40,316 nt of DNA, from positions 1 to 40,316 of the forward strand of contig QZKJ01000097.1 in assembly GCA_003605035.1 (NCBI GenBank). Reading direction: 5' to 3'. Of this stretch, positions 7,837 through 17,164 are shown in pieces. The stretch is from Desulfurivibrio sp. GTDB lineage: Bacteria; Desulfobacterota; Desulfobulbia; Desulfobulbales; SURF-16. The position numbers were made by a program, and so were the translations under genes. The notes under the pieces were generated by a model, which ran no database searches, was not told the DNA's origin, and saw only the letters and a program-made list of their open reading frames with translations. Position 1 is the first letter of the stretch. Every line of letters starts with the position of its first letter.

Positions 7837-7841
7837 CTTGA
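7815..7841 (-). promoter_or_regulatory. Sigma-28 (FliA) type promoter
   Basis: Minus strand: TCAAGTTT (7841-7834), an 11-base spacer, then GCCGATCC (7822-7815). The enterobacterial FliA consensus is TAAAGTTT-N11-GCCGATAA, so 7 of 8 and 6 of 8 positions match with exact spacing. Transcription would start near 7808, about 54 bases before the ATG at 7754. The -35 box lies 7 bases after the glgP stop codon. Confidence 0.7.
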
Positions 7842-7848
7842 CGTTTTT

Positions 7849-10014
7849 TTAGATGTCACTCTGATAAATTTTTTGCAGCTTCTGCAGCCGTTTGCTGACA
7901 GGATCCGGCAGATGCAGTTTGTAGCGATCCACATATTCCGCCGTCATGCGGTGGGTGTTGAAGATCGGACAGTTGAGCTGCAGATTATAGATGCATTTAT
8001 CAATATACTGAGCGCGCAGTTCCTTGTTGTAGAACGTTGCCAGGATACCGGGAAAGATTTCGTAAAAGGATGTCGAGTCCTGTTCATAGAGCAGTGAGGA
8101 GGGCGCTTCACTGAGGCAGGCGGTTTCAACATCCGCTTCGTAGCCGAATTTCCAGCCGGTCTTGCCCTCATGATAACCCTCCACCCACCAGCCGTCCATG
8201 GTGCTGATGTTGGGTACGCCATTCATGGCGGCCTTCATGCCGCTGGTGCCGCTGGCCTCAAGCGGTCTTTTCGGGCTGTTCAGCCAGGCATGAACGCCGG
8301 AGACCATCATTTTAGCAATATTCATGTCATAGCCGGGGATGAAAATCAGTTTTCCCAGACCGTTGGTTTTGATATACAGATCATCCTGTAGATCAAGCAC
8401 CAGTTTGATGATTGACTTGCCTGGCTCATCCGAGGGATGGGCCTTGCCCGCGTAAATAAAATTCACCGGAAAATTATTGCTGACAATGATCTCCGCCAGC
8501 CTGTCCATATCGTCAAAGATCAGGTCGGCGCGCTTGTAAGTGGAAAACCTCCTGGCAAAACCGATGGTAAAGACGTCGGGGGTAAGGACATGTTCGCCGT
8601 CGTCAAGATTGGAAAGATAGTTCGGCGGATCAATCCATGTTTCATGCATCTGTTTGCGGTGCAGGGAAAGCATGTTGTTGACATACTCGATTAATCTGCG
8701 GGTATCCTCCTTCCAGGCCCGCCGAAAACTCTCGCGGAAATCCTCGGAGCTGAAAAGTAGACCGGCATTGACAAAAACCGCCGGGTCTTCCCGCCAGTTG
8801 TTCAGTTCGGCGAAGCTGTCATAGAGCGCCGCCTTGGCATCGCTGATCCAGGTCAGATGGTGCACCCCGTTGGTGATGGCGGTTATCTTCTTGGCAAACT
8901 GCGGGAACTGCTTCTGGGTGACGGCCTTGTGCAGCCTGCTCACGCTGTTGGTGGCCCGGTTCACCCGCATGGCCAGTTTGGTGAAATTGAACTGATGGGG
9001 ATTTTCCTCATCCTGGGCCAGCAGGTGCAGAATCCTGCTGCAGAAGGCATAGCCGATGTGGCTGATGATATTCTTGTCAAAACGATCATGGCCCGCCTTG
9101 ACCGGGGTATGAATGGTGAAAACGATATTTTTTGCCACCGCATCGGCTGCCTGCATGATGTCCTGATCCGTGGCCTTGGCAGCGTAGTTCGGCCCGATTT
9201 TTTCGGCAAGCCATTCAGCCATCAGATTGAGGACCACCACCACCCCGTGCTGCTCATTGAGATGGATGGTTCTGCTGGTCAGGCCGAGGGTTTTTTTGAT
9301 GGTGACAATGGAGGCGCCCAGCAGCCGGCGCTGTACCGCCTTGGCCTGATCGGAGATGCTGTCATAGAGACTCTGGGAAACCTGCCTGATCCATTCAGGG
9401 GAGGAAGGGATGCTGTAGTCCAGCAGGATTTCCGGAATGAAAAAATCCAGATTTGTGCTTACCTCCATTTTCAGCCACAGTCTGGCACGAGCCAGCACCT
9501 CCCTGTCGCGGCCGTCATGAAAGGGAATTTCAATTTCCAAAGGCAGGTCAGGGAAATCCGGGTTTTTCATCAGATAGAGGGAAGGGGTGTTTTCCGGGGA
9601 CCAGTCGGTTGCCGTGGAAATCTGGCCGAGGCGGGAGTCGACCAGCTGGGAAAAATAACCCTTGCGGTAAAGCAGGGAGACGGCTATAGCCGGTATTTTC
9701 AGATCGGCGAAACTTTTCAGCGTATCGCCGGCCAGGATGCCGAGGCCGCCGCCGTAGTTGGGTATCTTTTCCGGACCATTGAGAAACAGTCTGGAAAAAT
9801 GGCGCAGCAGATTGGTGGAATTTTTGTCAATATCCGATTGCAGGAGCCGTGTCTTGATCGGGTGATACACGTCCCGGTCAGCGCCGATCTCCATGGAAAC
9901 ATAGATAACCGAATCTCCGGCGGGGCTGATCAGATTATCCCAGACTGCGTCGAGAGTTTTCTGGGTTACCCCGAAAAAAGTGCCCCAGCGGTTCGTTGCT
10001 ATATATTTGTTCAT
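7849..10014 (-). CDS. glgP: Alpha-glucan (glycogen) phosphorylase, GT35
   Basis: Pyridoxal-phosphate enzyme that releases glucose-1-phosphate from glycogen or maltodextrin ends. The 721 residues fit the shorter alpha-glucan phosphorylase branch rather than the 800-plus-residue GlgP/MalP branch. Visible motifs are NYGGGLGILAGD (86-97), RRFSTYKR (488-495) and the PLP-lysine block EASGTSGMKAAMNG with Lys594. The ATG at 10014 has no Shine-Dalgarno sequence; eight A residues directly precede it. A TTTACA-N17-TATTAT pair upstream would start RNA almost at the ATG, so a leaderless or short-leader message is possible. The branching enzyme glgB is 22 kb away, so glycogen genes are scattered. Confidence 0.94.
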   Translation of the reverse strand: MNKYIATNRWGTFFGVTQKTLDAVWDNLISPAGDSVIYVSMEIGADRDVYHPIKTRLLQSDIDKNSTNLLRHFSRLFLNGPEKIPNYGGGLGILAGDTLKSFADLKIPAIAVSLLYRKGYFSQLVDSRLGQISTATDWSPENTPSLYLMKNPDFPDLPLEIEIPFHDGRDREVLARARLWLKMEVSTNLDFFIPEILLDYSIPSSPEWIRQVSQSLYDSISDQAKAVQRRLLGASIVTIKKTLGLTSRTIHLNEQHGVVVVLNLMAEWLAEKIGPNYAAKATDQDIMQAADAVAKNIVFTIHTPVKAGHDRFDKNIISHIGYAFCSRILHLLAQDEENPHQFNFTKLAMRVNRATNSVSRLHKAVTQKQFPQFAKKITAITNGVHHLTWISDAKAALYDSFAELNNWREDPAVFVNAGLLFSSEDFRESFRRAWKEDTRRLIEYVNNMLSLHRKQMHETWIDPPNYLSNLDDGEHVLTPDVFTIGFARRFSTYKRADLIFDDMDRLAEIIVSNNFPVNFIYAGKAHPSDEPGKSIIKLVLDLQDDLYIKTNGLGKLIFIPGYDMNIAKMMVSGVHAWLNSPKRPLEASGTSGMKAAMNGVPNISTMDGWWVEGYHEGKTGWKFGYEADVETACLSEAPSSLLYEQDSTSFYEIFPGILATFYNKELRAQYIDKCIYNLQLNCPIFNTHRMTAEYVDRYKLHLPDPVSKRLQKLQKIYQSDI

Positions 10015-10346
10015 TTTTTTTTATAATAGAGGTATAATAGTAATTTGTAAAAAATACACTTAGGGTTTACATTAGATTGTATTTTTGACTCAATTGATAA
10101 ATTTTGCAACAAAATTGATCATGCGAGAACAATGGGGGCAATAAAAATAAAGAATAACTTTTTGGGAGACAGGAGGGACATTTCAGAAATCATTCGTGAT
10201 TTTACAATAAGATAAAAAAAAGTATTGAATTTTTAACCACTAGTCTTTAGCTTTGTTTAAGATCATGGGGGCTGTAAAAGCTTACCAGGGATGAAAGGTT
10301 TTTTGTGAGATGGGAGTTTTTATTTTGTCGAGAAAGGAGACAAAGG
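10015..10346. other. 332-bp AT-rich divergent promoter region between glgP and pal
   Basis: No gene is supported. The region is strongly AT-rich compared with its surroundings. It contains an inverted repeat AATTTTG-caa-CAAAATT (10100-10116), a plausible operator. A minus-strand TTTACA-N17-TATTAT lies next to the glgP start. On the plus strand TTGAAT near 10225 is the best but weak -35 candidate for pal. A 27-codon reading frame starting near 10132 lacks a ribosome site and is not called. Confidence 0.45.
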
Positions 10347-10907
10347 ATGAAAAGTAATTTATTTCGGATGTGTGCCGTGGCTTCTTTAATGGTTTCTGCT
10401 TCATTGCTTGCTGGTGGTTGCGCCAAGAAGGCGGTTCCCACCGAGGAAATGAAACCCGCCGCAGAAGTTCCTGCTGTGAAGAAAGCAGATGTCGGGGAGC
10501 GGATGGGGGGCATGGAATCTCTGGATTCAGATCCGTATTCAGCGAAAAATGCAAAAATCTCTGAGGGCAGAACCCACGGACCGATGCTTCCTGTTTATTT
10601 TGATTTTGACAAATCAGATATTCGTGATGACCAGAAAGCAAGACTTGAGGGTAACGGGGATTTCCTGGGCGCCCACACGAAGGTCGTGATTGCCATTGAG
10701 GGCAATTGTGACGAGCGCGGCACCAATGAGTACAACATGGCGCTGGGCGAAAGAAGGGCGCAGACCGCGAAAACATACCTGACGAATCTGGGCATTGCGG
10801 ATGACAGACTGTTTACCGTGAGCTACGGCGAGGAAAAACCTCTCCTCTACGGGCATGACGAATTATCCTGGGCACAGAACAGACGGGCTGATTTTGTAAT
10901 CCGGTAA
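10347..10907 (+). CDS. pal: Peptidoglycan-associated outer-membrane lipoprotein Pal
   Basis: Lipoprotein that tethers the outer membrane to peptidoglycan and works with the Tol system. I start at ATG 10347 rather than upstream because AAGGAG sits 7 bases before it and a normal lipoprotein signal follows, with LLAGGC and lipidated Cys25. The 186-residue protein has a Pro/Lys-rich linker and then the OmpA-like domain: VYFDFDKSDIRDDQ, IEGNCDERGTNEYNMALGERRA and the terminal NRRADFVI. These include the diaminopimelate-binding region. tolB and the other tol genes are not in the window. A terminator follows directly, separating it from skp. Confidence 0.93.
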   Translation: MKSNLFRMCAVASLMVSASLLAGGCAKKAVPTEEMKPAAEVPAVKKADVGERMGGMESLDSDPYSAKNAKISEGRTHGPMLPVYFDFDKSDIRDDQKARLEGNGDFLGAHTKVVIAIEGNCDERGTNEYNMALGERRAQTAKTYLTNLGIADDRLFTVSYGEEKPLLYGHDELSWAQNRRADFVIR

Positions 10908-10934
10908 TCATAGTTAATTAGGTAGATTTACGAA

Positions 10935-10968
10935 GCCGGAAAGACTTTCAGTCTTTACCGGCTTTTCT
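10935..10968 (+). terminator. Intrinsic terminator of pal
   Basis: GCCGGAAAGAC (10935-10945) pairs with GTCTTTACCGGC (10951-10962) through a 5-base loop with one bulge. TTTTCT follows. Spacing from the pal stop codon is 27 bases. Confidence 0.82.
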
Positions 10969-11019
10969 ATTAATACGTGCCTGAACGGCTGGCGAACCCT
11001 TCATGGACAAGGAGATATT

Positions 11020-11580
11020 ATGAAATTTACGCAATCAGTCAGAACTGCTTTGGTCATGAGCCTTTTCTGTCTTCTTATTTTCCCCGCGCAGGCGTTTTCC
11101 GCCGCCGGGGCAATCAAAGTGGCCACCATCAGTCTGCAGGAGGTGCTGACCCAATCCAAGATCGGTCAGAGCGCCCAGCAGCAACTGCAGGGCAAGGTGC
11201 AGGAATATCAGGATAAATTCGGCAAAGAGCAGCAGGACCTTGAGGCCCAGGGCGCTGAACTTGAAAAGAAGCGTTCGGTGTGGAGCAAGGACATCCTGGA
11301 AGGCAAGGAACGTGATTACCAGATGAAAATGAGGGAGTTCAAGCTCAAGACCGATGACGCCCAGTTTGAACTCAAACAGCTGGAAAAGAAGATCATGGAG
11401 CCGATCCTGAAGGATCTCCACGAGATCATCGCCGAATACGGTAAAAAAGAAAATTATACCCTGATCTTCGAAAACACCAAAAAAGGACTGCAGTCCCGCA
11501 CCGGTCTTCTCTATGCAGCCGATGAGATTGACATCACCGCTGACATCCTCAAGCTGCTTGACGCCCGTGGCAAAAAATAA
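11020..11580 (+). CDS. skp: Periplasmic chaperone Skp/OmpH
   Basis: Skp carries unfolded outer-membrane proteins across the periplasm. The 186-residue protein has a signal peptide (about 1-28, ending AQAFSAA). A short strand KVATISLQEVLTQSK follows, then a long charged, Gln/Lys/Glu-rich coiled region (about 55-140) that would form the tentacles. It returns to the body at YTLIFENTKKGLQSRTGLLYAADEIDIT, the standard C-terminal pattern of the OmpH family. AAGGAG lies 6 bases before the ATG. bamA and lpxD, its frequent neighbours, are absent here. It converges on the AmpG-like gene with only 15 bases between stop codons and no good terminator. Confidence 0.9.
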   Translation: MKFTQSVRTALVMSLFCLLIFPAQAFSAAGAIKVATISLQEVLTQSKIGQSAQQQLQGKVQEYQDKFGKEQQDLEAQGAELEKKRSVWSKDILEGKERDYQMKMREFKLKTDDAQFELKQLEKKIMEPILKDLHEIIAEYGKKENYTLIFENTKKGLQSRTGLLYAADEIDITADILKLLDARGKK

Positions 11581-11595
11581 TGCCGGGCCGGCTGG

Positions 11596-13065
11596 CTAAG
11601 CAGCATCTTCCACTTCCTGCCATGGCAGAAAAGAGATAAGGGCCATGGCCGGAAGTGAGAAGACAAAGCTGAGGCCGAAGAAAAGGGCATACCCGAACCA
11701 TTCCACCAGAAATCCGCTGAAAGACCCCGCATAAACCCCGGCCACGCTCATCAGACCGGTGCCGATGGCGTAATGCGCGGCCTTGAAGTCCCCCTTGCAT
11801 AAACCCATCAGAAAGGTCATCAGCACCGCGGTGCCCAGACCTCCGGCCAAATTGTCAAAAGCGACCACCCCGCAGGTCAGCAGGATGTTTGTCGCGGCAT
11901 CCGCCGCCACCCCGCCTATGATGCGCGTGCCGTAACCAAGCAGATGGAAGGCCAGCAGCATGTAAACCAGATTGGTCAGGTTCTGGGCCAGCAGAAAGGG
12001 CCAGATCACTTTCCGCAGACCTTTCCTGGCGATCAGCCACCCCCCGGCCATGGCCCCGACGATGGAGCAGGGCAGCCCCACCGCACCGCTGATCCAGCCG
12101 TAATGCTCCTTCAGCCCGGCATCAATAAAAAGGGGGCCCACCATGGAGGAGAGCATGAATTCACCCACCCGCAGGCAGATAATAAACAGGATGATCACGG
12201 TAATCCTGTCCCGGTCGATAAAGGACAGAAAGGATCTGGCAAAAATGGAATCCGGCCGCTTTCTGATGCCGGCCATGAGCCTGGTGCGCAGGGGCACAAG
12301 CAGCAGCAGAGAGAAGAGCAGCAGCAGGCCGACCAGGTTGGAAAACGGGAAAGCAGCCAGCTGCGGGCTGTTGCCGTAGCGGATGGTAAAGGCTGCGACA
12401 GTGAGGCTCACCAGCACCGTGACCAGCACGAAAGGCAGGGTGAAAATCCGGGCCACCAGCTGTCTGATTGATTCCCCGGCCTGTTCGCAGCGGGGCAGCA
12501 GGCTGAGATGAAAGACAAAGAGCAGGCCAAGGACCAGGCTGGCCAGGCCAAAGGCCCACAGCCAGCCAATGCGCGAGCCGATGGTGACAATCACCCCGCT
12601 GCCGAACATCATGGCGATGCGGTAGGCCATGACCCGGTAGCCGACATAGCGGGCCTGTTCCTCGATGGTCAAGGCCTCCAGGTAAAAGCCGTCAATGGCG
12701 GTATCGTGGCTGGCGGCCAGAATGGCGGCCAGAAAAAACAGCAGGGCAATCACCGGCAGGGCCCAGGACCAGCTGGTCAACAGGGTGATCAGGCCGAAAA
12801 AGCAGACCAGCAGCCCCTGGGTGATGAGCAGCCAGCTCCGTTTGGTGCCGAAGCAGTCCAGATAGGGCGCCCACAGAAATTTCACGATCCAGGGCAGCCC
12901 GTAAAGGGAGGTGAGGCCGGTGGCCTCCAGGCTCACGCCGCTGGCCCGGAAGAAAAAGGTGGACAGGCTCCTGATCAGGATGTACGGCAGGCCTTCGGCA
13001 AAATAGGTGGAAAAGGCCCAGAGCAGCGGGGGCGCGGATTTCCTGGCGGCCGGATCTTTAGTCAC
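11596..13065 (-). CDS. AmpG-like PAT-family MFS transporter
   Basis: Inner-membrane transporter of 489 residues with about 12 to 14 hydrophobic segments. The N-terminus [40 protein letters not shown] is the hallmark start of AmpG/PAT-family permeases, and [18 protein letters not shown] follows. AmpG proteins import GlcNAc-anhydro-muropeptides during cell-wall recycling; the PAT family also includes acetyl-CoA carriers. The substrate here is therefore inference. The start overlaps the dxs stop by 4 bases, so it is translationally coupled as the last gene of xseB-ispA-dxs. An export or import role linked to isoprenoid or wall precursors is possible but not shown. Confidence 0.83.
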   Translation of the reverse strand: MTKDPAARKSAPPLLWAFSTYFAEGLPYILIRSLSTFFFRASGVSLEATGLTSLYGLPWIVKFLWAPYLDCFGTKRSWLLITQGLLVCFFGLITLLTSWSWALPVIALLFFLAAILAASHDTAIDGFYLEALTIEEQARYVGYRVMAYRIAMMFGSGVIVTIGSRIGWLWAFGLASLVLGLLFVFHLSLLPRCEQAGESIRQLVARIFTLPFVLVTVLVSLTVAAFTIRYGNSPQLAAFPFSNLVGLLLLFSLLLLVPLRTRLMAGIRKRPDSIFARSFLSFIDRDRITVIILFIICLRVGEFMLSSMVGPLFIDAGLKEHYGWISGAVGLPCSIVGAMAGGWLIARKGLRKVIWPFLLAQNLTNLVYMLLAFHLLGYGTRIIGGVAADAATNILLTCGVVAFDNLAGGLGTAVLMTFLMGLCKGDFKAAHYAIGTGLMSVAGVYAGSFSGFLVEWFGYALFFGLSFVFSLPAMALISFLPWQEVEDAA

Positions 13066-14963
13066 TTGCCGACAAGTTCGAGGGCGCTGTTGATAATGGC
13101 AGGGGCATCTATTTTGTTGTTATGGCGCAGAATCTCCTGGCTGCCATGTTCAATGAAGCGGTCGGCAATGCCGAGAATGCGGACGGCAATGTTGGTGATT
13201 CCCCTTCTGGCCAGCAGCTCGAGCACCGCGCTGCCGAAGCCGCCTTTTTTCACGTTGTCTTCCACGGTGACGACCTTGCCGGTCCTCACCGCCCACTCGG
13301 TGATCAGATCACCGTCCAGCGGGTTGATGAAGCGGGGATTGATGACCGCCGCGCTGATGCCGATCTTCAGCAGACCCTCTGCCGCCTCCAGGGCTGGATA
13401 AACCCGGTTGCCCACCGGCAGCAGCAGCACATCGCCGCCTTCCCGCAGCAGCTCGCCCTTGCCAAAGGGCAGCTTCTGCAGATCAGCGCTCAGCGCCACC
13501 CCCTCGCCGTTGCCCCGGCTGTAGCGCACGGCAGTGGGGCAGGGCATGAAGATGGCGGTATAGAGCATATGGCGCAGCTCTTCCTCATCCTTGGGGGCCA
13601 TCAGCACCATGTTGGGAATATAGCGCAGAAAGGAGATATCAAACACCCCGTGATGGGTGGGGCCGTCATCGCCCACCACTCCGCCCCGGTCGATGGCAAA
13701 GGTGACCGGCAGATTGGGCAGGCAGACATCATGGATAACCTGATCCAGGGCACGCTGCATGAAGGTGGAATAGATGGCCACCACCGGCAGCATGCCCTCG
13801 GTGGCCAGACCGGCGGCAAAGGTCACGGCGTGCTGTTCGGCGATGCCCACATCAAAGAAGCGGTCCGGGAACTGTTCGGAAAATTTCATCAGGCCGGTGC
13901 CGGCCGGCATGGCCGCGGTAATGGCGGCGATGCGTGGGTCCTGTCCGGCGATCTCCACGATGGTATCGCCGAAAACCCTGGTGTAGGAAGGGGCCGTTGA
14001 CGGGCCGGGCAGGGAGGCGCCGGTGGCGATGTCAAAGGGCCCCACGCCGTGATAGGCGCCGGGATTTTTTTCCGCCGGGCCATAGCCCTTGCCCTTGGTG
14101 GTGATGACATGGATGAGCACCGGGCCGGAGGTGAAATCCCGCACGTTTCTGAAGGTCTTCACCAGGTTTTCCAGTTTATGGCCGGGAATGGGGCCGATGT
14201 ATTCAAACTTGAGGGCCTCAAACAGCATGCCGGGCGTGAAGAATCCCTTCAGGCTCTCCTCGCTCTTTTTCAGCACCTGCAGGATGTTTTCCCCGACATT
14301 GGCGAAATGCTTGAGAAACTGGCTCAGGTCCTGCTTGGCCCGCACCATGGCCCGGCCGGTCAGTTTCCGGCTGAGAAAGCTCGACAGGGCGCCGACGTTG
14401 GGGGAAATGGACATCTCGTTGTCATTGAGCACGACGATCAGGTCCTTATCCAGATGGCCGGCCTGGTTCAAGGCCTCGAAGGCCATGCCGCCGGTCATGG
14501 AACCGTCACCGATCACGGCGATGGTCTTATGGGTCCCCCCCTTGAGGCAATTGGCGATGCTGATGCCCAGGGCCGCGGAGATGGAGGTGCTGCTGTGGCC
14601 GGTGTCAAAGGCGTCATATATGCTCTCTTCCCGCTTCGGGAAACCGCTGATGCCCTGGTACTGGCGCAGGGTATGAAAGCGGTCCCGGCGGCCGGTGATA
14701 AGCTTGTGGGCATAGGACTGGTGACCCACATCCCAGATCAGCTTGTCTTCCGGGGTGTTGAATACGTAGTGCAGGGCCAGGGTCAGCTCCACCACGCCGA
14801 GACAGGGGGCAAGGTGACCGCCCACCCTGGCAACGGTTTCTATGATTTCCTGGCGAATCTCCCTGGCCAGCGGGGGAAGATCATCCTCCGCGAGCTTTCT
14901 GAGATCAGCCGGGGAGTCGATGGTCGGCAGGATTCTGGTTTCTTCCATGGTAATAGCTGTCAT
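13062..14963 (-). CDS. dxs: 1-deoxy-D-xylulose-5-phosphate synthase
   Basis: First enzyme of the MEP isoprenoid pathway; condenses pyruvate and glyceraldehyde-3-phosphate using thiamine diphosphate. The 633-residue length is standard. The TPP/Mg motif runs from IGDGSMTGG (151-159) to NDNEMS (180-185). [16 protein letters not shown], the [12 protein letters not shown] segment of the transketolase central domain and the C-terminal [16 protein letters not shown] are all present. It overlaps ispA upstream and the transporter downstream by 4 bases each, a fully coupled operon. The pathway is completed in the window by ispA and the ispH domain at 24349-26079. Confidence 0.97.
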   Translation of the reverse strand: MTAITMEETRILPTIDSPADLRKLAEDDLPPLAREIRQEIIETVARVGGHLAPCLGVVELTLALHYVFNTPEDKLIWDVGHQSYAHKLITGRRDRFHTLRQYQGISGFPKREESIYDAFDTGHSSTSISAALGISIANCLKGGTHKTIAVIGDGSMTGGMAFEALNQAGHLDKDLIVVLNDNEMSISPNVGALSSFLSRKLTGRAMVRAKQDLSQFLKHFANVGENILQVLKKSEESLKGFFTPGMLFEALKFEYIGPIPGHKLENLVKTFRNVRDFTSGPVLIHVITTKGKGYGPAEKNPGAYHGVGPFDIATGASLPGPSTAPSYTRVFGDTIVEIAGQDPRIAAITAAMPAGTGLMKFSEQFPDRFFDVGIAEQHAVTFAAGLATEGMLPVVAIYSTFMQRALDQVIHDVCLPNLPVTFAIDRGGVVGDDGPTHHGVFDISFLRYIPNMVLMAPKDEEELRHMLYTAIFMPCPTAVRYSRGNGEGVALSADLQKLPFGKGELLREGGDVLLLPVGNRVYPALEAAEGLLKIGISAAVINPRFINPLDGDLITEWAVRTGKVVTVEDNVKKGGFGSAVLELLARRGITNIAVRILGIADRFIEHGSQEILRHNNKIDAPAIINSALELVGK

Positions 14964-15850
14964 CGCTTCCTGTAATAGATATACCTGGCCAGTTCTCGCA
15001 GCGGGTCTGCCTGGTCATCGAAATTTTTCAGGGAATCAACGGCCCCTTCCACCGCGGCCAGGGCCATCTCCCGGGTTTTCTCCACGCCGAAGAAAGAGGG
15101 ATAGGTGGCCTTGTCGAGTCTGGCGTCGGAACCAACCGCCTTGCCGAGCTGCTCAGCCGTGCCCTCCACATTAAGGAGATCGTCGACAATCTGGAAAGCC
15201 AGGCCGATCTGCCTGCCATAGGTGGTGAGCGCGGCAAACTGCTGGTCCGTGGCGTTGCCGATCACGGCGCCGGTCTGCACCGCCGCGGTGATCAGGGCGC
15301 CGGTCTTGCAGCTGTGCAGATACTGCAGGGTCTCGAAACTGATTTTGTGCCCCTCTGACTGCATGTCCAGGGACTGGCCGCCCACCATGCCCAGGGGGCC
15401 GATGGCCCTGGCGATGATGGCAATGATGCGCAGCTGGTCATCGCTTTTCAGGCCGCAGGTCAGGATAGGGGCGGACAGCAGCTCAAAGGCGTAGGTGAGC
15501 AGACTGTCGCCGGCCAGGATGGCCTCCGCCTCGCCGAACACCTTGTGATTGGTCGGCTTGCCCCGGCGCAGGTCGTCGTTATCCATGGCCGGCAGATCAT
15601 CATGGATGAGGGAGTAGGTATGGATGCACTCCAGGCTGCAGGCCAGCCCCAGATAGGGCGCGGGGTCAACCCCCAGGGCCTCGCTCACCGCCAGGCAGAG
15701 CACCGGCCGGATACGCTTGCCGCCGGCAAACAGGGAGTAACGCATGGCCTTGATATGGTGGGCGAGCAGACCCTCGGGTTGCAGCATGCAGGACGCCAGG
15801 CCCTCTTCCACCTGCAGCCGTTTTTTTTCCAGATATGCTTTCAGGTCCAC
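14960..15850 (-). CDS. ispA: Farnesyl diphosphate synthase type polyprenyl synthetase
   Basis: Trans-prenyltransferase that elongates DMAPP with IPP to geranyl/farnesyl diphosphate. The 296-residue protein carries GGKRIRPVL (43-51), the first Asp-rich motif [10 protein letters not shown] (84-93) and the second region [12 protein letters not shown] (219-230). The second motif reads DDLLN, with Asn227 where DDxxD enzymes have the last Asp. It starts with GTG directly after the xseB TGA and overlaps dxs by 4 bases. The two residues before the first motif (Leu-Ile-His) and the overall length favour a short-chain C15 enzyme, but product length is inference. Confidence 0.94.
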   Translation of the reverse strand: MDLKAYLEKKRLQVEEGLASCMLQPEGLLAHHIKAMRYSLFAGGKRIRPVLCLAVSEALGVDPAPYLGLACSLECIHTYSLIHDDLPAMDNDDLRRGKPTNHKVFGEAEAILAGDSLLTYAFELLSAPILTCGLKSDDQLRIIAIIARAIGPLGMVGGQSLDMQSEGHKISFETLQYLHSCKTGALITAAVQTGAVIGNATDQQFAALTTYGRQIGLAFQIVDDLLNVEGTAEQLGKAVGSDARLDKATYPSFFGVEKTREMALAAVEGAVDSLKNFDDQADPLRELARYIYYRKR

Positions 15851-16099
15851 TCAGGCTTCCTCTTCCGGCCCTTCGTCTTCTTCCACCTGAAAGGGCACTG
15901 TGGTCGGCGAGCCGTTTTTATTGAGCAGCATATCGATCTGTTGTTGTGACTCGTCAAGCTTCTGGCTGCAGAACTGCACAAGCTTCATGCCTTCGTCAAA
16001 TTTCTTGAGCGAGATTTCCAGGGTGAGGTCGCCTTTTTCAAGCTCTCCGGCAAGCTCTTCAAGTCTTGTCAGGGCTGTTTCAAAATTTTTTTTGGCCAT
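15851..16099 (-). CDS. xseB: Exonuclease VII small subunit
   Basis: Small coiled-coil subunit of exonuclease VII, which degrades single-stranded DNA together with XseA. The 82 residues contain the family pattern NFETALTRLEELAGELEKGDLTLEISLKKFDEGMKL. The C-terminus is acidic. It heads the operon with ispA and dxs, a common bacterial order. The ATG at 16099 has no strong ribosome site. xseA is not next to it. Confidence 0.92.
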   Translation of the reverse strand: MAKKNFETALTRLEELAGELEKGDLTLEISLKKFDEGMKLVQFCSQKLDESQQQIDMLLNKNGSPTTVPFQVEEDEGPEEEA

Positions 16100-16127
16100 A
16101 CGATTCCGAAAGTGTTATTAACTGGAA

Positions 16128-16145
16128 AAATAAGAATACTTATTT
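16128..16145. promoter_or_regulatory. AT-rich palindrome between xseB and xerC
   Basis: AAATAAG (16128-16134) and CTTATTT (16139-16145) form a perfect inverted repeat with a 4-base centre. It lies in the 72-bp divergent spacer. It may be an operator for either gene; no factor can be named. Confidence 0.35.
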
Positions 16146-16171
16146 AACATCCTCTCGTCCATTACGCAAGA

Positions 16172-17116
16172 ATGACCGCCAGCTTTCCCAAAAAACCCTC
16201 GGTAAATAATGACTATCTGGCCCGCTTTGTCGAATGGCTCGATGTGGAAAAGGGGTATTCTCAGCATACTATGACGAATTATCAGCGGGATGTGGAGGAT
16301 TTTTTTGCCTTTGCCGAGGAACCTCCTGATCTGGCCAGCCTTGATCCGCTCTTTGTCCGTTCCTATGTGTATCATCTCAATACGCGCTGTAAAAGCTCCT
16401 CGGTGGCCCGCAAGCTTTCCGCCCTGCACACCTTTTTCCGCTTTCTGCGCAGGGAAAAAATCGTGGCCACTGACCCGTTTTCCCACGTCTCCATGCCCAA
16501 ACAGGGCAAATACATCCCGGTTTTTCTGACGGTGGACGAGGTCTTCTCCCTGCTTGAGGCCCCTGATGCACGGGACACCTTTGCCGTGCGCGACAGGGCG
16601 ATCCTGGAACTGCTCTATGCCACCGGCATGCGGGTGGCGGAGCTTGCCTCCCTGAACATCGACAGGGTTGATTTTCAGGCAGGAATGGTTAAGGTAAGCG
16701 GCAAAGGCAACAAGGAGCGGCTGGTCCCCATGGGTGATCCGGCCCTGGATATGCTCAACGCCTATCTGCCGCAGCGGCGGGAGCTCACCACGGCCCGGGT
16801 CAAACGGGGCCTGCGGCCGGAAAAGGACGCCCTGTTTTTAAACGCCAGGGGCGGGCGGATCACCACCCGCAGCATTGAACGGCTGGTCAGCTTTTATGCC
16901 GGGCGGGCCGGCATCATGGCCCAGGTCACCCCCCATGCCCTGCGGCACTCCTTTGCCACCCATCTGCTGGAGATGGGCGCTGATTTACGTTCGGTGCAGG
17001 AGCTGCTCGGCCATGCCAGCCTGTCAACCACCCAGAAATACACCCACCTGACCCTCGACCATCTGATGGAAGTGTACGATGCCGCCCATCCCAAGGCCAA
17101 ACGGAGCCTGGATTGA
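16172..17116 (+). CDS. xerC: Tyrosine recombinase XerC (chromosome dimer resolution)
   Basis: Site-specific recombinase resolving chromosome dimers at dif. The 314-residue protein has an N-terminal SAM-like core-binding domain (about 14-100) and a catalytic domain. The complete catalytic set is visible: Arg154 (TGMRVAEL), Lys178 (GKGNKER), His255-x-x-Arg258 (HALRH), His281 (LLGHASL) and the nucleophile Tyr290 (TTQKYTHL). The position directly before hslV-hslU is a classical xerC context and favours XerC over XerD or a phage integrase. No dif or attachment site was recognised nearby. The ribosome site is weak. Confidence 0.92.
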   Translation: MTASFPKKPSVNNDYLARFVEWLDVEKGYSQHTMTNYQRDVEDFFAFAEEPPDLASLDPLFVRSYVYHLNTRCKSSSVARKLSALHTFFRFLRREKIVATDPFSHVSMPKQGKYIPVFLTVDEVFSLLEAPDARDTFAVRDRAILELLYATGMRVAELASLNIDRVDFQAGMVKVSGKGNKERLVPMGDPALDMLNAYLPQRRELTTARVKRGLRPEKDALFLNARGGRITTRSIERLVSFYAGRAGIMAQVTPHALRHSFATHLLEMGADLRSVQELLGHASLSTTQKYTHLTLDHLMEVYDAAHPKAKRSLD

Positions 17117-17120
17117 TTTG

Positions 17121-17155
17121 GGATTGCGGATTGCGGATTGCAGAATGCGGATTTG
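17121..17155. repeat. Short tandem heptamer repeat (GGATTGC)n
   Basis: Three exact GGATTGC units (17121-17141) are followed by the variants AGAATGC and GGATTTG. It starts 5 bases after the xerC stop codon and adjoins another inverted repeat. Non-coding. Confidence 0.8.
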
Positions 17156-17164
17156 TTCGAAGCC

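Noticed and set aside
8857-10026. 389-codon plus-strand open frame
   Set aside because: Mirror of glgP; no ribosome site and no recognisable protein.
10132-10215. 27-codon frame in the glgP/pal spacer
   Set aside because: No ribosome site, AT-rich composition, no conservation evidence.
16172-17116. Tyrosine recombinase as sign of a prophage or integron
   Set aside because: Gene order with hslVU and full XerC similarity indicate the housekeeping recombinase; no phage genes or attachment repeats nearby.
17121-17155. GGATTGC array as a CRISPR or iteron origin
   Set aside because: Units are 7 bases with no spacers, only three exact copies, and no replication gene nearby.
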